Positions 33,157-45,200 of a DNA stretch of 64,000 nucleotides are shown piece by piece (the stretch's first letter is position 1; every line of letters begins with the position of its first letter). The stretch comes from Setomelanomma holmii (Eukaryota > Ascomycota > Dothideomycetes > Pleosporales > Phaeosphaeriaceae), in the NCBI GenBank assembly GCA_010015745.1, contig ML978259.1, positions 1 to 64,000 of the forward strand, in the 5' to 3' direction. The notes below the pieces were generated by a model. The model saw nothing but the letters and a program-made list of their open reading frames with translations, was not told where the DNA came from and made no database searches. Position numbers and translations under genes: made by a program.

Positions 33157-34724
33157 ATGCCGCTGCCGTTCAACCAGGAATCATGGATCTGGTACACTTG
33201 CGCCGTCGTCATGATTGGATCCAGGCTGTGAGTACATTCGGTCGCTCCTGAAATTGGTACACATCAATCCAAGCAGACTGCGATCCTGACTCAATGCACA
33301 GCGTCTCGCGGAAGATCCATCTTGGCTCGGTTAAGCGCCTTCAATGGGACGACTGGATCATGGGTATTTTTGTCACAGCAGCCTACACCGCCTTGATCGT
33401 TTGCTCCAACCAATATGTGAGAGTGCAATCAAATCTTCTCGCACCAGGATTCGATATCAGCACTTTATCCGCATATGATCTCAGCCGAAGAGTGTATGGC
33501 TCCAAAATGGTCGTTGTTGTGGAGCAAACACAGATTGCAACGATTTGGGCATGCAAGGGTTGCCTTCTGATCATGTATCACCGCTTGACAAGGACCGCCC
33601 TTCGCAACGAGAACATCGCCATCAAGCTCCTATCCGCTTACGTTATCCTGAGCTTCGTCGTGATTGAGATACTGTATTTCGCTGCCTGGTGCCGACCTAT
33701 CACCGAGTACTGGACGATCCCGACGAGCAATCTCCAATGCACCGCTCTGATCCACCATCGTATCACTAAGGCCGTTTTCAATCTGTCGTCGGATCTGATT
33801 ATGCTCGTCATCGCGTTACAAATGCTGATCCGCTCACTGCTCCCAATGAAGCGGAAACTCATCCTATGCGGCATCTTCTCCCTAGGCATCTTTGTCATCA
33901 TCGCGAGCATACTTAACTCCTATTACTCCTTCATAAACCCGTACAAGCAGACCTGGGTTTTTTGGTATGTCCGTGAGTCGTCCACCGCAATTCTAGTAGC
34001 AAACCTACCATTCACGTGGACCATACTGCGCGAGCTCTTCGACCTTGGCACCTTCGACGGCAACCACCCACCTCCATGGACATATCACTCAGCTCGCACG
34101 GCACAAGGTCGAAAGACCGCGCAGATTCACAGCCAGTCTGCTCGCACAGTCGCATCTGCAAAGGCGCATCACGCATCGGGCGCCAGCAAAGGAAGCCAGG
34201 GCACCCAGAACATGACGCTCGTGGACTCGGGTGGTCTGCTGAAGCAAAGCATGTGTAGACCCGTAGACAGTCCACACAATTCCAACTCCGAGACAGAGAA
34301 AGCTCTCAATGACGAAGCCATACAGCCGCACGACTTTGCGACCGTGCCATCACCGTCTGCAGATCTCGACATGATCAATATTGACGTCGAACTCGGCATC
34401 GTCGAAGATTTACATCCACGTCCAGTCTCTCCAGTGCACTCTCGCCAGCCACATCCGAGAATTACCGAAGATGGGACAGGTGGATTCTACATCAACAACC
34501 GCCCAATATCACCACCGTCGCGCGCGTACCTCGCGGCCCACTCGAACCGATCGCGCGAACCAAGTATATCAAGTGTGGATAGACGAGCCATGAGTCCGAC
34601 GCCCAGCTTCACGAGCTGGGATAGTGCGGAGGTCAGGCAGCAGAGAAGGGGCTCTGCAGGAGGCACGGCTGGGACAGGGAGAAGTGCACGCGATAGAAGA
34701 GCTAGGGCGAAGCTCAGTGCGTGA
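33157..34724 (+). CDS. Pth11-like / fungal rhodopsin-domain integral membrane protein
   Basis: Two exons (33157-33227, 33302-34724; 74-nt intron with CTGAC branch site) encode about 497 residues. The short first exon supplies the N-terminal polar start and most of helix 1 (WIWYTCAVVMIGSRLVSRK), which the in-frame ATG at 33294 would lose. About seven helices follow with hallmarks of the fungal rhodopsin-domain family: LQWDDWIMG, ACKGCLLIMYHRLT, WCRPITEYWTIP, CTALIHHRITKAVFNLSSDLIML and FWYVRESSTAILVANLPF. The C-terminal ~230 residues are a polar Ser/Pro/Arg-rich tail likely to face the cytosol and carry phosphorylation sites. Pth11 of Magnaporthe senses host surfaces; most paralogues are of unknown role. 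No CFEM domain is present. Ligand and function are open. Confidence 0.9.
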
Positions 34725-35716
34725 ATTAGAGACTACGGGTGGTGACTGAGTACGAACGGAGTTTGGATTTTTTTATGACCGAGATACCCTGGGAGGACTT
34801 TCATTGGCGTATAATAGCAATCTTCCATGACTGGCGACTTCGAAACAATTGTTTGTCGTCCATTTGAAGTGACCCCTCCCACTCCTCGTGCTGCTGTGGT
34901 GACAACGTCATAACACGATGGGAGATCAGCCCCTCACTCGACATATCGTCAATACTATATACGAACATATAGATCTTTCCGATAGATATTACAGAAGCTT
35001 GTACGTACGCATGTTGGTAAAGAAACATTCCATCGAAAATGCTATGTTAGCGTAGCGTCCTTTAGTGAGGTTGCACAAGCGGAGGCCGCCGAACGAGGCA
35101 AACAAGGGCGTGGTGAGCCGCAACAGGTCGCAATAGCCTTGCCACCCAAGAACGCCTCACAGCCGGTGAGCTATCTTGCACGACTGTTGCACGAATGTGC
35201 AATGTTGTGCTCCCAAGTGAGCTATTCGTGGATTGCGAAGCCTGAATGCGGAGGTGGACCCTGTCTGAACACTTTCACGTGATAATCCGAGATCGGAAGG
35301 CGCCATCCTTTCATCCAGTGCGTGCCATTCTGGATGGCGCAATTACTGACAGCTGCCGTGGTGAAGTGCGAGCACCATAAAATGCATGCAAAGGGTGCAA
35401 TAGATGGTTAGAGTAGCCACTGGCTTGCACGCACGCAACGATTTCGTGCTCGAAAGCTTAAAAAAGTGGCATGGCGTTCGGCAAAAAAAAGAAACGGAGC
35501 CGAGTGAACCCTGGACCAGAAAACTTCCTCGCCGCCGTTGACGCAGCGTCCATTCATCCACCATGCTACCTAATTCTTGAGGCATAGCTCCTTTAGCGCC
35601 CCCAGGCGTCACTACCCCGATAAATCACCTGCGTTTTGCGCGCAGTCCAAACACAGCATCTTCACCTCAATACGCTCATTGAGGCTTGACTGAATAGGAA
35701 CCCCACCACCGGCGTC
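34725..35716. other. intergenic region
   Basis: About 1 kb before the PRPP synthetase gene with no supported coding frame. A run of A residues near 35485 and small direct repeats are the only features noted. Confidence 0.5.
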
Positions 35717-37371
35717 ATGGTGCGCAACATTGTCGTTCTGGGCGGAAGCTCTCATCCGCAGCTCACTGAGTACGTCGCGTCCTATCACGAAACCAGCAAT
35801 GCGCAACTCGCTAACTGCCTCTCAGGACCATCTGCAACCACCTCGGCATACCGCCGGCAAAGGTGCTGCTAGCCAAATTCAAGGGCGGCGAGACGCGTGT
35901 TGAGATCGAAGAAAGCGTCCGCGGCAAGGATGTCTTCATCATTCAGTCTGGTGGAGGGAAAGGTACGCAGCCTTGACACTCCATGCGTACTGCAGTCCGC
36001 TGCTGCCGCTGCAATCTAGTACAAGCCGCCAGCTTTGCGCAAGGCTGCAGACGATCGCGACATAAGTTGCATAATCATAAAAGAAGCAAGCTAACTCGAC
36101 ATGTGCTGCGCAGTCAACGACCACTTGATGGAGTACGCCCATCCTCATAGTGGACTCGTGTGAAGTACCTGACAGTCTCGCAGACTCCTCATCACCATCT
36201 CTGCCTGCCGTACTGCTTCCGCGAAGCGTATCACTGCGGTCCTTCCTCTCTTCCCCTACTCGCGCCAGTCAGATATCCCATACAACAAGACTGGTGCGCC
36301 ACTCTCCAAAGCTCCCAGCTCGCGCTCGAGAACCGGCACATACACCTTCGACTCGCGCCCGCAAACGCCCCACCCGGGACAGCCCGAGAGTGCTGGCTTG
36401 ACAAATGGCGCGAACGCCCTCCACAACCAGCTCAGTAGGATGAAGCTGGACGAGCGCAATGGCGGCGGACCCACTTCGATCCCTAGCAGCCCTATCAAGA
36501 CCAACGGTATCAAGCGCAGCGACACCTTGGAGTCGAAATCGGACAAGTCAGAGAAGTCTGCCCACTTCGATAGCGAGCATGGTCCGAATGGCGCCCCAGT
36601 CATCAATGGCATCTCGAGGCAATCGACCACAAAGCCGCCAGCCTTTGAGCCCCAAGTCGGATACCGGCAATGGGTGGCTCAGGCAGGCACCTTGATCGCT
36701 GATTTGCTCACTTGTGCTGGCGCAGATCACGTCATTACCATGGATCTTCACGGTACGTGGAGCTAGAGTTGCACACGAGATGGTGCTAACAAGTGCCAGA
36801 TCCCCAGTACCAGGGCTTCTTCGACATCCCGGTGGACAATTTGTACGGCCGCCATCTCCTGCGCAAGTACATTCAGTTCAACATCCCCAATTACCAACAA
36901 GCCGTCGTGGTCAGTCCTGATGCGGGCGGAGCGAAGCGAGCGACCGCAATTGCCGATGCGCTCGGCATGCCATTCGCTCTGATTCATAAGGAGCGACGAC
37001 CTACACAGATCAATGACCGACAGAACGCGACCATGATGCTGGTCGGAGACGTGACAGAGCGCACCACTATTCTCGTCGACGACCTGGCAGACACCTCGAA
37101 CACGATTACGCGCGCCGCCAAGTTGCTGAAGAAGGAAGGCGCGACCCAGGTGTACGCGCTCATTACTCATGGCATTCTCAGCGGAGACGCAATCGAGCGC
37201 ATCAATGCCAGCGCCCTAGACAAGGTTGTGGTCACCAACACAGTCGACCAGGCCGAACACAAGGCGCGATGCCCAAAGCTCGAAGTTCTCGAAGTCGGTA
37301 ATGTCTTCGCTGAGGCCATTCGACGTGTCCACCATGGCGAGAGCATCAGCGTGTTATTCGACTACAGCTAG
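35717..37371 (+). CDS. PRS1: ribose-phosphate pyrophosphokinase, Prs1-type with insertion
   Basis: This enzyme makes PRPP from ribose 5-phosphate and ATP for nucleotide, His and Trp synthesis. Five exons (35717-35769, 35826-35962, 36114-36132, 36184-36752, 36800-37371) give 449 residues. Exon 3 is only 19 nt and encodes VNDHLME; both flanking joins keep the frame and conserved sequence. Core motifs are LGGSSHPQL, KFKGGETRVEI, VLPLFPYSRQSD, ITMDLHDPQYQGFFDIPVDNL, the SPDAGGAKRA loop and the PRPP-binding ILVDDLADTSNT. About 115 residues of Ser/Pro/Lys-rich sequence interrupt the fold after the SRQSD motif and before GYRQWVAQAG. This corresponds to the non-homologous region of yeast Prs1, which links PRPP synthesis to cell-integrity signalling. 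Whether it is catalytic alone or, as in yeast, part of a hetero-oligomer cannot be told here. Confidence 0.95.
36114..36132 (+). other. 19-nt microexon of the PRPP synthetase gene
   Basis: This exon is bounded by CAG on the left and GTACGC on the right and encodes the conserved VNDHLME segment. Skipping it would shift the frame. Confidence 0.85.
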
Positions 37372-38335
37372 TGGCTGTCCTCGAGTCGGTGCCTGATCCT
37401 GTGATCCGCATATACTGGGCTAGGCAAATTGTCATCTCGTTCCTGAAAGCTGGGAGGATGCTTGAACAATGCCGGAAAAAAGACGATAGAAAACCAACAT
37501 TAGAGGCGTTTCTGGGGTGTGATTAGGTTCGCTTCGGTCATTCTTGATTTCTTTGTTAATCAGGCAATACTACATACTACATGTGTGTGAGTCTGTAACT
37601 TGATGCTTGACTGCTATGTCGAGTATGCGAATTGCATTCACCTGCATGAAATGCATATCAAATGCATACTGCATTTTGCATAGATGGCGTTCTTGGGTGT
37701 AGATTGCTACCAACTCGAGTGTGGCATATAGTCGTTACTGTCACTACAATGGCACACATATCTTCGATTGCTCTATGTGCCCAATCATTCTAGTATTGAT
37801 GGTGAGTTGCGCAAAATGCGACGGTCGTGACTCACCTTCTTTTCCTTCTGGTCTCACATAGCGGCATGATCGAGGGAAGTCAGTACCCAAGACCAAAACA
37901 ACCATCACACGACCACCACACCGAAGAATCATCACTTTATAGTTGCATCGCCAACCGCATACTGCATACCACAGGACGTAAGCCCTCGTCTGACGAGGCG
38001 ATTTCCAGCACATCCTTCGCCCCTGGAATGGTCTCTTCTCCTCCCACACTCTTCGCACGGCGAGCTCGTGGTAGTGGTGACGTAATCCGTCTATCCATTC
38101 CAGTTCCTCTGAAGGCGGCCTCTGGTCTCCAAGTCGTGGCTGTGCGGAGGACTGCAGTGCGACAGGCTGCCACCTTGTGAGGCGCTAATGGCGCCGACTC
38201 AGAACCAACCATTCGACTGCTGTGTGCGGGGCTGAGCACACCCATCACAACTTCAGCCTTCAGCCAGACGCATACATAGACGCAAAATCGACGCATGCTC
38301 CACTGCAACACCATGCGCCCTCCGACCCGCCTGCC
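37372..38335. other. intergenic region with TGCAT cluster
   Basis: About 1 kb between the PRPP synthetase and the NLR-like gene. It has no supported coding frame. The only notable structure is the TGCAT cluster listed separately. Confidence 0.5.
37633..37681. repeat. six TGCAT motifs in 49 bp
   Basis: TGCAT begins at 37633, 37643, 37652, 37663, 37670 and 37677. The first four are spaced 9-11 bp apart, about one helical turn. Two are within the palindrome ATGCAT. It lies upstream of the NLR-like gene and could be a cluster of regulator sites, or a chance A/T-rich repeat. Confidence 0.6.
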
Positions 38336-40987
38336 ATGGAAGCTGTCGCCGCTTTGGGCATTGCTGGTAACACCGTGCAGTTCCTGGATTTCGCGTCGAA
38401 GCTATGCGTCACGTCTTTCGAGATATATCGCAACGCCGATGGAGCGTCTGCGAGCAATTCGCAGGCCAAGCTTCTCCTTCAGAGCTTCGTGGATACCATA
38501 GATCAAGTCTCGAACGACTTGAGCCAGTACTTCAACGCCCTCGGTGCTGCGTCGACGAAAGCACTCCAGCAGAATGACGCCCAAACGGCCCTCATCATTT
38601 CAGACTGTCAATCAATAGCCAAGGACCTCTCTTCACGCTATGAAAAGCTGAAGGCAAGCAGTAAGCCTGGGAAATGGAAGAGCTTCGCGATTGGTCTCAA
38701 GTGTGTTTGGAAGAAGAACGAGCTAGAAGAGTTGCAGAAACGGCTCAAGAAGCTTCGAGATGAGCTGGAGTGGCGCATTATGATATCTCTAAGGTACACA
38801 CTGTGTTAAGATTGCCTTGCTTCACTTGCACTTACAATCTTTAGGGAAGGCCTGAATTTACTTGCGTCAAGGCAGGAAGACCAGTTCCGGGATCTCCAGG
38901 CTTCGGTGGTCGCAAAGCTCACTGTCGTCATACGCGATCAAATTTCCGATCTACCTCGATGGCCGGACCATGTGGACGACGCAATGCAGCATCTACGCGC
39001 CGTTGTGCATGCCAACCCTACGCCGGGGCTGCAGCATGAAAGCCAAGCGGGCGTCGTGACAACATGTAGCCTCCCGGTCAGGACTTTACCGAAACCAGCC
39101 CCACAGTCATTTGCAGATGAGTATGCTGAAGATTGCGCCGCCAAACTTGCAGAAATCGAAGAGGATAGATGGAAAAGTCTTCATTTTCACATGATGGATG
39201 ATCGCGAAGAACAGATCGCAACTGCCGAGCTGAGAACTTTCGAATGGATTCTAGAACCGCCTCAAGACAAGGTAAACAAGTGGAGTAACTTCATCGAATG
39301 GCTTGAAACGGGTGAATCAATCTACTGGATCAATGGAAAGGCTGGAGCTGGAAAGTCCACCATTATGAAGTACCTCAACAACCACCCCAAAATCAAGACT
39401 GCCTTGAAGAAGTGGGCGGCTGATACACCACTGGTAACCGCTACTTTCTACTTTTGGTACAACGGCAATGCTTTACAGAAAACCCAGGAAGGTCTCCTTC
39501 GTTCTCTTCTTTATCAGGCCTTGAACAACCACCGGGAGCTCATTCCCGTCGTTCTCAAAGGAGCATTCGATGTTCCCAAGGATGATCTTATCACATTCTG
39601 GACCTTACCTCGACTGAAAGTCGCATTCAAAAGATTAGTAGAGCAACAGGATGTTCCGCTACGGATTTGTCTATTTGTTGATGGACTGGATGAATACGCT
39701 GGCGATCTTGCTGAGATCACTAAGATCTTCCAAGACGCAGCCAAGTTCAAGCATGTAAAGTTATGTGTCTCAAGCAGGCCCCTCATCGTCTTTGACCGAG
39801 CGTTCAAGTTTTGTCCAGGGCTTATGCTGCAGCATTTGACCTTTGACGATGTTCAGATCTATGTCAGGCGTCGCTTCAACAGCGACGATAGATTCCAAGA
39901 GCTGGAAGTTGAGGAGCCAGGGCTCGGCCCCCATCTCGCACTTCAGGTGGTGTTGAAGGCGTCAGGAGTGTTTCTCTGGGTCAAGCTCGTCGTCCATTCT
40001 CTCCTTGAAGGCATCCAGAATTTTGATCGAGGCGTTGATCTTGAGAGACGACTCCACGATCTTCCGTACGACCTTCACGATCTTTATCGGCATATGCTGG
40101 ACCGAGTCAAACCCGTCTGGTACTTGGAGCAAGGCTTCAGGCTGCTGCTATTAGTTCGATCATCCCATACCCCTATCACGCTTCTAAGACTAGCATTCAC
40201 TGAATTGCCCTTGGCTGAGGCCGATGGCGACTTGTGGGATCTGACCATCGAGAGACAAACGCCGCTCTGCAGAAGTATGGCCGGCCGGATCAAGAGTCGA
40301 TGCTTGGGCCTGCTTGAAGTCGTTGAGAGCTCTGAAGCAAGGAACACGGACGTTCAGGTGCAGTTTCTACACAAGAGTGTAGCCGATTTCATTGATACGC
40401 CGGAAATGAAGATTAAGATGCAAAAGTGCCTCGGAAGTTTTGGGCGTTCTCGAGCCAGGATGCTGATCTTACAAGCGATCTTTACAGAACTCAAGACCAC
40501 CTGGAGCCGACTCGATGAAGACGACTTCGGGGATGAAGGCGAGCTCAAGCGCAAGGCCTTCTTTGATGAAGTACACCCCCGCAACGTCGAAGCCCATGCA
40601 TATGCAAACCTCCTCGCCGATGAGGATAATATACCACGGAACCAAAACAGTCTCTTGGATGCGATAGATTGGGTCACGGACGACCTCTGGAATACTGTCA
40701 CCTTTCGCCATGCTGGAGAAAACTGGCGCACTGCGCCTCGACTCATGGATGTGCGAACACCTGCGCCAAAACATGAAGATCTCATGTCGCTAGTGAGCTT
40801 CGCTAAAATGCCTAAAGGGACCGTAGAATACATCCCATGGAAGTTGCCGGAAGAAAGTGAGCAAGACGATCTTCTTGAAGTTGGTACCAAGTTCGATGCC
40901 TATGGGAGGCTGAAGTTGCAATATCGAGACAGAGAGCAGGATGCCGACTGCCAAAAACGACATGAGCAGCTAGCGTCTGTACCGTGA
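38336..40987 (+). CDS. NLR-like STAND protein with NACHT domain
   Basis: Two exons (38336-38793, 38845-40987; 51-nt phase-2 intron) give 866 residues. The N-terminus (MEAVAALGIAGNTVQFLDFA) and following helices match the fungal STAND N-terminal domain of the HeLo-like group, which in related proteins drives membrane-associated cell death. After a helical linker the NACHT NTPase domain shows Walker A at about residue 315 (INGKAGAGKSTIMKYL), Walker B near 425 (LRICLFVDGLDEYAG), the sensor-like CVSSRPLIVFD and QVQFLHKSVADFI toward the end. Fungal NLRs usually continue with ANK, WD40 or TPR repeats; here none is seen and the last ~250 residues are non-repetitive. The protein may thus be a repeat-less NLR or one shortened by mutation. 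Role in allorecognition or defence is inferred from the class only. Confidence 0.9.
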
Positions 40988-41313
40988 GTCTTGGATGGGA
41001 TCATTCCGAGCCAATGTTACAGAGCTTGGGGATGTTGGGAGAGCAGAAGAGAGAGGGTTGAAAGCTGGATCATGTCAGTAGCGGTATACAGCCCGAACGT
41101 CAGGCGGCTTTCTTCGGACACAACCATGCTTGCCGAAACGTCCTTCACAATTAATGCCAGACAATTTTCGCACCGGTCGGCACAGCTCGCAAAACATCCA
41201 TGCAGTATCATGGAAGCCTTCGATATTGCAAGGTAGTCTGATGCATAGTTTGGAAGACTCTAGTGATATGGATAATCGCTAGAGCTCGAATCGTCTCCGG
41301 CGCAGGAAGCACA
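40988..41313. other. intergenic region downstream of the NLR-like gene
   Basis: No coding frame with family features is present. No remnants of repeat-domain coding sequence (ANK, TPR or WD40) were recognised past the NLR stop. Confidence 0.45.
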
Positions 41314-41664
41314 TCATCTATTGCTTCCATTAGCAGTGAGAAGAGTAAGCCTAATTTTCAGCTGACCGCCATGGTCGGACTGGAAAAAGGAGACTTTGAT
41401 ACCAGCTTCTTTCAAGGCAGTGCAGACTTTTTTCGAGAAGTCCGTGATTCCGACACGCAGGCCGGCGAATACGTGCTCTCTAGTGATGCTCTCTAGTTGT
41501 TCGCGCTGCTCGTTGTTCTCGTCTAGAAGCATGAACCCGATCTCGAAGCCAACAAGGGAATAAGTGTGTCGCTCGAGCTTCTGCAGGAAATTGTCGAGCA
41601 TGTTTCTGAGGCACTTTTCCGAACTATAGTCGATGCGGGATTCGTCCTGGAATATGAAGCACAT
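41314..41664 (-). CDS. hypothetical protein, possible last exon
   Basis: A 116-residue frame starting at an ATG (41664). It looks coding: predicted helical at first (LRNMLDNFLQKLERHTYSLVGFEIGFMLLDENNEQREQLESI), then with alternating hydrophobic and charged residues (VCTALKEAGIKVSFFQSDHGG). A TAG directly before the ATG region could be an intron acceptor, so the frame may be the 3' exon of a longer gene. Another minus-strand frame (41881-41666) lies just upstream, but I could not join them with confidence. It converges on the NLR-like gene. I recognise no family. Confidence 0.35.
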   Translation of the reverse strand: MCFIFQDESRIDYSSEKCLRNMLDNFLQKLERHTYSLVGFEIGFMLLDENNEQREQLESITREHVFAGLRVGITDFSKKVCTALKEAGIKVSFFQSDHGGQLKIRLTLLTANGSNR

Positions 41665-42274
41665 GCTACTCGCGTCCCTCGTCTTGTAGCCGCGAAGTCG
41701 AAATGACGTCCAATCTGATCACAGGACCTAGCCCTCCGGGTCCTTGAAGGATGATTGTGATGCCGGTGATATACCTGAGTAGGGTCTGCGGGTCAATCTC
41801 GTGCAACGCATGCCTTGCTCTTGTCTGCTGCGACCGGAATGCATCTGGCCTTGGGTATGTGTGTGCCGTGCGAGATACCACCGTCGTCGACCCACTAGAA
41901 GCCGAATTACTCCACGAGAGGGCGCTCCTTGAGGAATGCCTTGGGGATGGTCATTGAGTCTGTCTCGCACCTACACACGAAGATTTGTAGGCATCAAGCG
42001 ATCCTACAAATCCTTCAATGATCGCTAGTAGCGCATACACACCACGTCACAGATAGCCTGGGTAGCTAGTACTGATTCGACAGATATTGATATACATTGC
42101 CAAAGCAGCGGGGAAGGGTGGGCGAAATGGGTGGGAAAGAATGATTACAAAAAGTCCGCATATATACCCAGCGGATCTACCAAGTCTACGCAAGCCATGC
42201 AAAACAAAAGTCCAAACAAAGTGTGTGCAGAGAATGCCTCCAAACTACCCTCTAATTCTCTCACCGTCCACTTA
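41665..42274. other. intergenic region
   Basis: This lies downstream of the ABC transporter gene. Apart from the weak minus-strand frame 41881-41666 mentioned with its neighbour, nothing is supported. Confidence 0.4.
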
Positions 42275-45200
42275 TTATTGCGGTGCACCCATAGCCTGCA
42301 ACTTCGCCAACTCCCAATACACGCCCCTCCTTTCCACCAACTCCTCATGCCTCCCCACCTCCACAATCTTGCCCTGATCAAACACATAAATCGTATCTGC
42401 GTGTTGAATCGTGCTTAGGCGATGCGCAATCGCAATCGTCGTGCGACCCTTGGCGGCAATGTCGAGCGCGGCTTGCACGACACGCTCGGACGTCGAGTCG
42501 AGTGCGGAGGTCGCTTCGTCGAGGAGCAGGATTTTGGGGTTGCGCAGGAGGGCGCGCGCGATGGCGATGCGTTGGCGTTGGCCGCCGGAGAGGAGGGCGC
42601 CTTTTGCGCCAACGAGGGTGTTGAAGGCGTCGGGAAGGGACATCTGTGGTGTGTCAGTCGGGCATGGAATGGGGGAAATGAAGTGACTCACGATGAACTC
42701 GTAAATGTTGGCGTCTTTGGCTGCTTGAATAATGGCTTCTTCTGTGACGTCTTCTTTATCGGCCAGGATATTGTCGCGGATCGTGCCGGTGTATAATGTG
42801 GTTTCTTGGCTGACGATGGCGAGCTGCGCGCGGTAGTCTTGGAGGTTATAGTCGGTCAATGGCACTTCGTCAACGAGGACGTCGCCGCTTGTAGGGTCAT
42901 AGAAGCGCTCCAGAAGCTGCATGACGGTTGACTTGCCACTACCGCTGGCTCCAACGAGGGCGATGAATTGGCCGGGCTCGGCGCGAATACTTACACCACG
43001 TAAAACGCGGTGGTCTGGTCGGCCCGGATACGTGAAGCGCACATCCTGAAGCTGAACAGAGCCGGTCAAAGAGTCAACCCTCTTGCCATCGGTTGACCAA
43101 TGATCAATCTTGGGAATACGATTGACGAATGATTTCAAAAGCTTGGCGGCATCCCGTGCCTCGCCCATGTCAGGTGCGAAAGAGAAGATTGCGCCGGCAG
43201 ACTGTGCGCCGTTGATAATGGCAGAGTAAATGATGAAGAATTGCAGGACGGAGTATTCTCCAGAGAACAAGAGGCGGCCTCCATACCAAAAGACAAGGGC
43301 AAAGATCAGCATGGACAAACCCTGCGATGTGGCGTACAATACACCGGAGACGTTCTGAAACTTGAGATTGTCTTTAGCCTGATCACCGAGCTTGCCGTGG
43401 TATTCGTGGAGAAGATGCTTTTCGAGAGATAGCGTAGCGACAGTCCGGATCGAAGATGCAGCCTCGCAAGCAAACGATGCAGCTTCGTTGCCTCCTTTCG
43501 TCCGCTTCTCCATGCGAGTGAGGGCGTAGAATCGGAAGTATCCACATGCCAGCATGAGCGGGATTGTAGAGGTGCACACAAGTGCAAGCTTCCAGCCAAA
43601 GGAGCAACCTACGATGATTGCAACGATGATCGAAGCTCCGGCGCTGAGGATCGTACCGAGAGTAGAACCACTCAAACCAGCCAGGCGGTTGGCCTCGGAT
43701 GACAGGAAGTTCGCAAGAGCTCCAGATGTCACCATATCGCCATCGTAAAACTCCATATCCTGGCGAAGCATGGCTTCAAAGGCACGCTCACGAACGTTTC
43801 CGATGAGACGGGCTGATCCTCGGGACAATGTGAGACCTTGCGCAAAGTAGCAAGACCAGATGACGAGACCAAGCATGAAGAACATCCAGCACCAGAATCC
43901 GATACCGAGGCCGCCCAACGAGGTTCCAGGCGAAAGAAGTGAGTTGATCGAGTTTCCGAGGAAGATGGCCTGGATGGCTGGATTGCAACCCGCGAAGAAG
44001 CTGAAAACCAGGCCGACAGTCATGGTAACATGCTCCCCTGCGTTCATTTCCCATCCAAACTTAACTAGCTCCCAGGTACCGTAGTCGTTGTCCTTCTCTT
44101 TCTCAAGCTTTCGCGCCATGTCAGAAGGTGCAGAAGTAGTGGTGCGAAGCAAAGCAAGTCGCTCATCCTTGCCTTCCACTGCCTGCAATTTCTCTGGATC
44201 GCCCAGGACGGACACCCGGTTGCCAGTGTTGAGCTTGGAAGTAAGCTCTTGTGCTTGCACGAGACTGGAGTAGACACCTTCTTGGCTGAGCAATTTTTGA
44301 TGTGTGCCTTGCTCTACGATCTGACCCTTGGCCATAACCACAATGGTGTCGGCATTCTTGATGGTAGACAGACGATGGGCGATGACGATAGTGGTACGAC
44401 CTTGCGCTGCTCGGTCCAAAGCTTCCTGTACTGCGCTTTCTGATTTAGTGTCGAGCGCCGCGGTGGCTTCATCGAGAAGAAGGATCTTGGGGTCTGAAAC
44501 AATTGCACGGGCAATTGCAATACGCTGTTTCTGCCCACCGGATAACAAGTTGCCACGCTCTCCGACCTTGGTCTCGTATTTCTCCGGAAGATCCATGATG
44601 AAGTCGTGTGCGTTTGCAATACGTGCAGCTTTCTCGATCATCTCCATCTTCTTCTCGTCGGATGCGTTGGCATATTCGGTGTTGACCAAACCATGCGCGA
44701 TACTTTCGAAGATAGTCACGCTAAACAGCACAGGCTCCTGACTGACAATAGCTATGTGTTGTCTGAGCCAGCGCAAGTTCAAGGTAGTGATTTCCTTGCC
44801 GTCCAAGAATATTTCGCCCTCCATCGGCAGATAGAAGCGTTCTAGGAGGCCAACAACCGTGGATTTTCCGCTGCCTGAAGCTCCGACCAGTGCAACCACC
44901 TTGCCAGCGGGCACTTTCAGGTTGAAGTCTGTCAACACTGTTGCCTCGGGTCGAGAGGGATAGATGTGCTTGATGCCTCTGAACTCGATGTTTCCGACTA
45001 GGGATTCTGGCGTCTCACCATCGTCCGTCTCTGGGTCGATCGGCGATTGGCGCTCAATCGTGTTGAAGACCTTGGTTGCAGCCGCGGTCGCGGCACCGAA
45101 CGCTTGGACGTGAGGAAGAATGTTACCCAACGAGAACCCAGCAATCATCGTAGCCATAACGACAGTAAGAATGTTGGAGACGCCCAGGTCGCCATTGTGC

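Noticed and set aside
33294..33301. ATG at 33294 as start of the Pth11-like protein
   Set aside because: It lies inside an intron whose removal adds a proper first helix from the exon starting at 33157.
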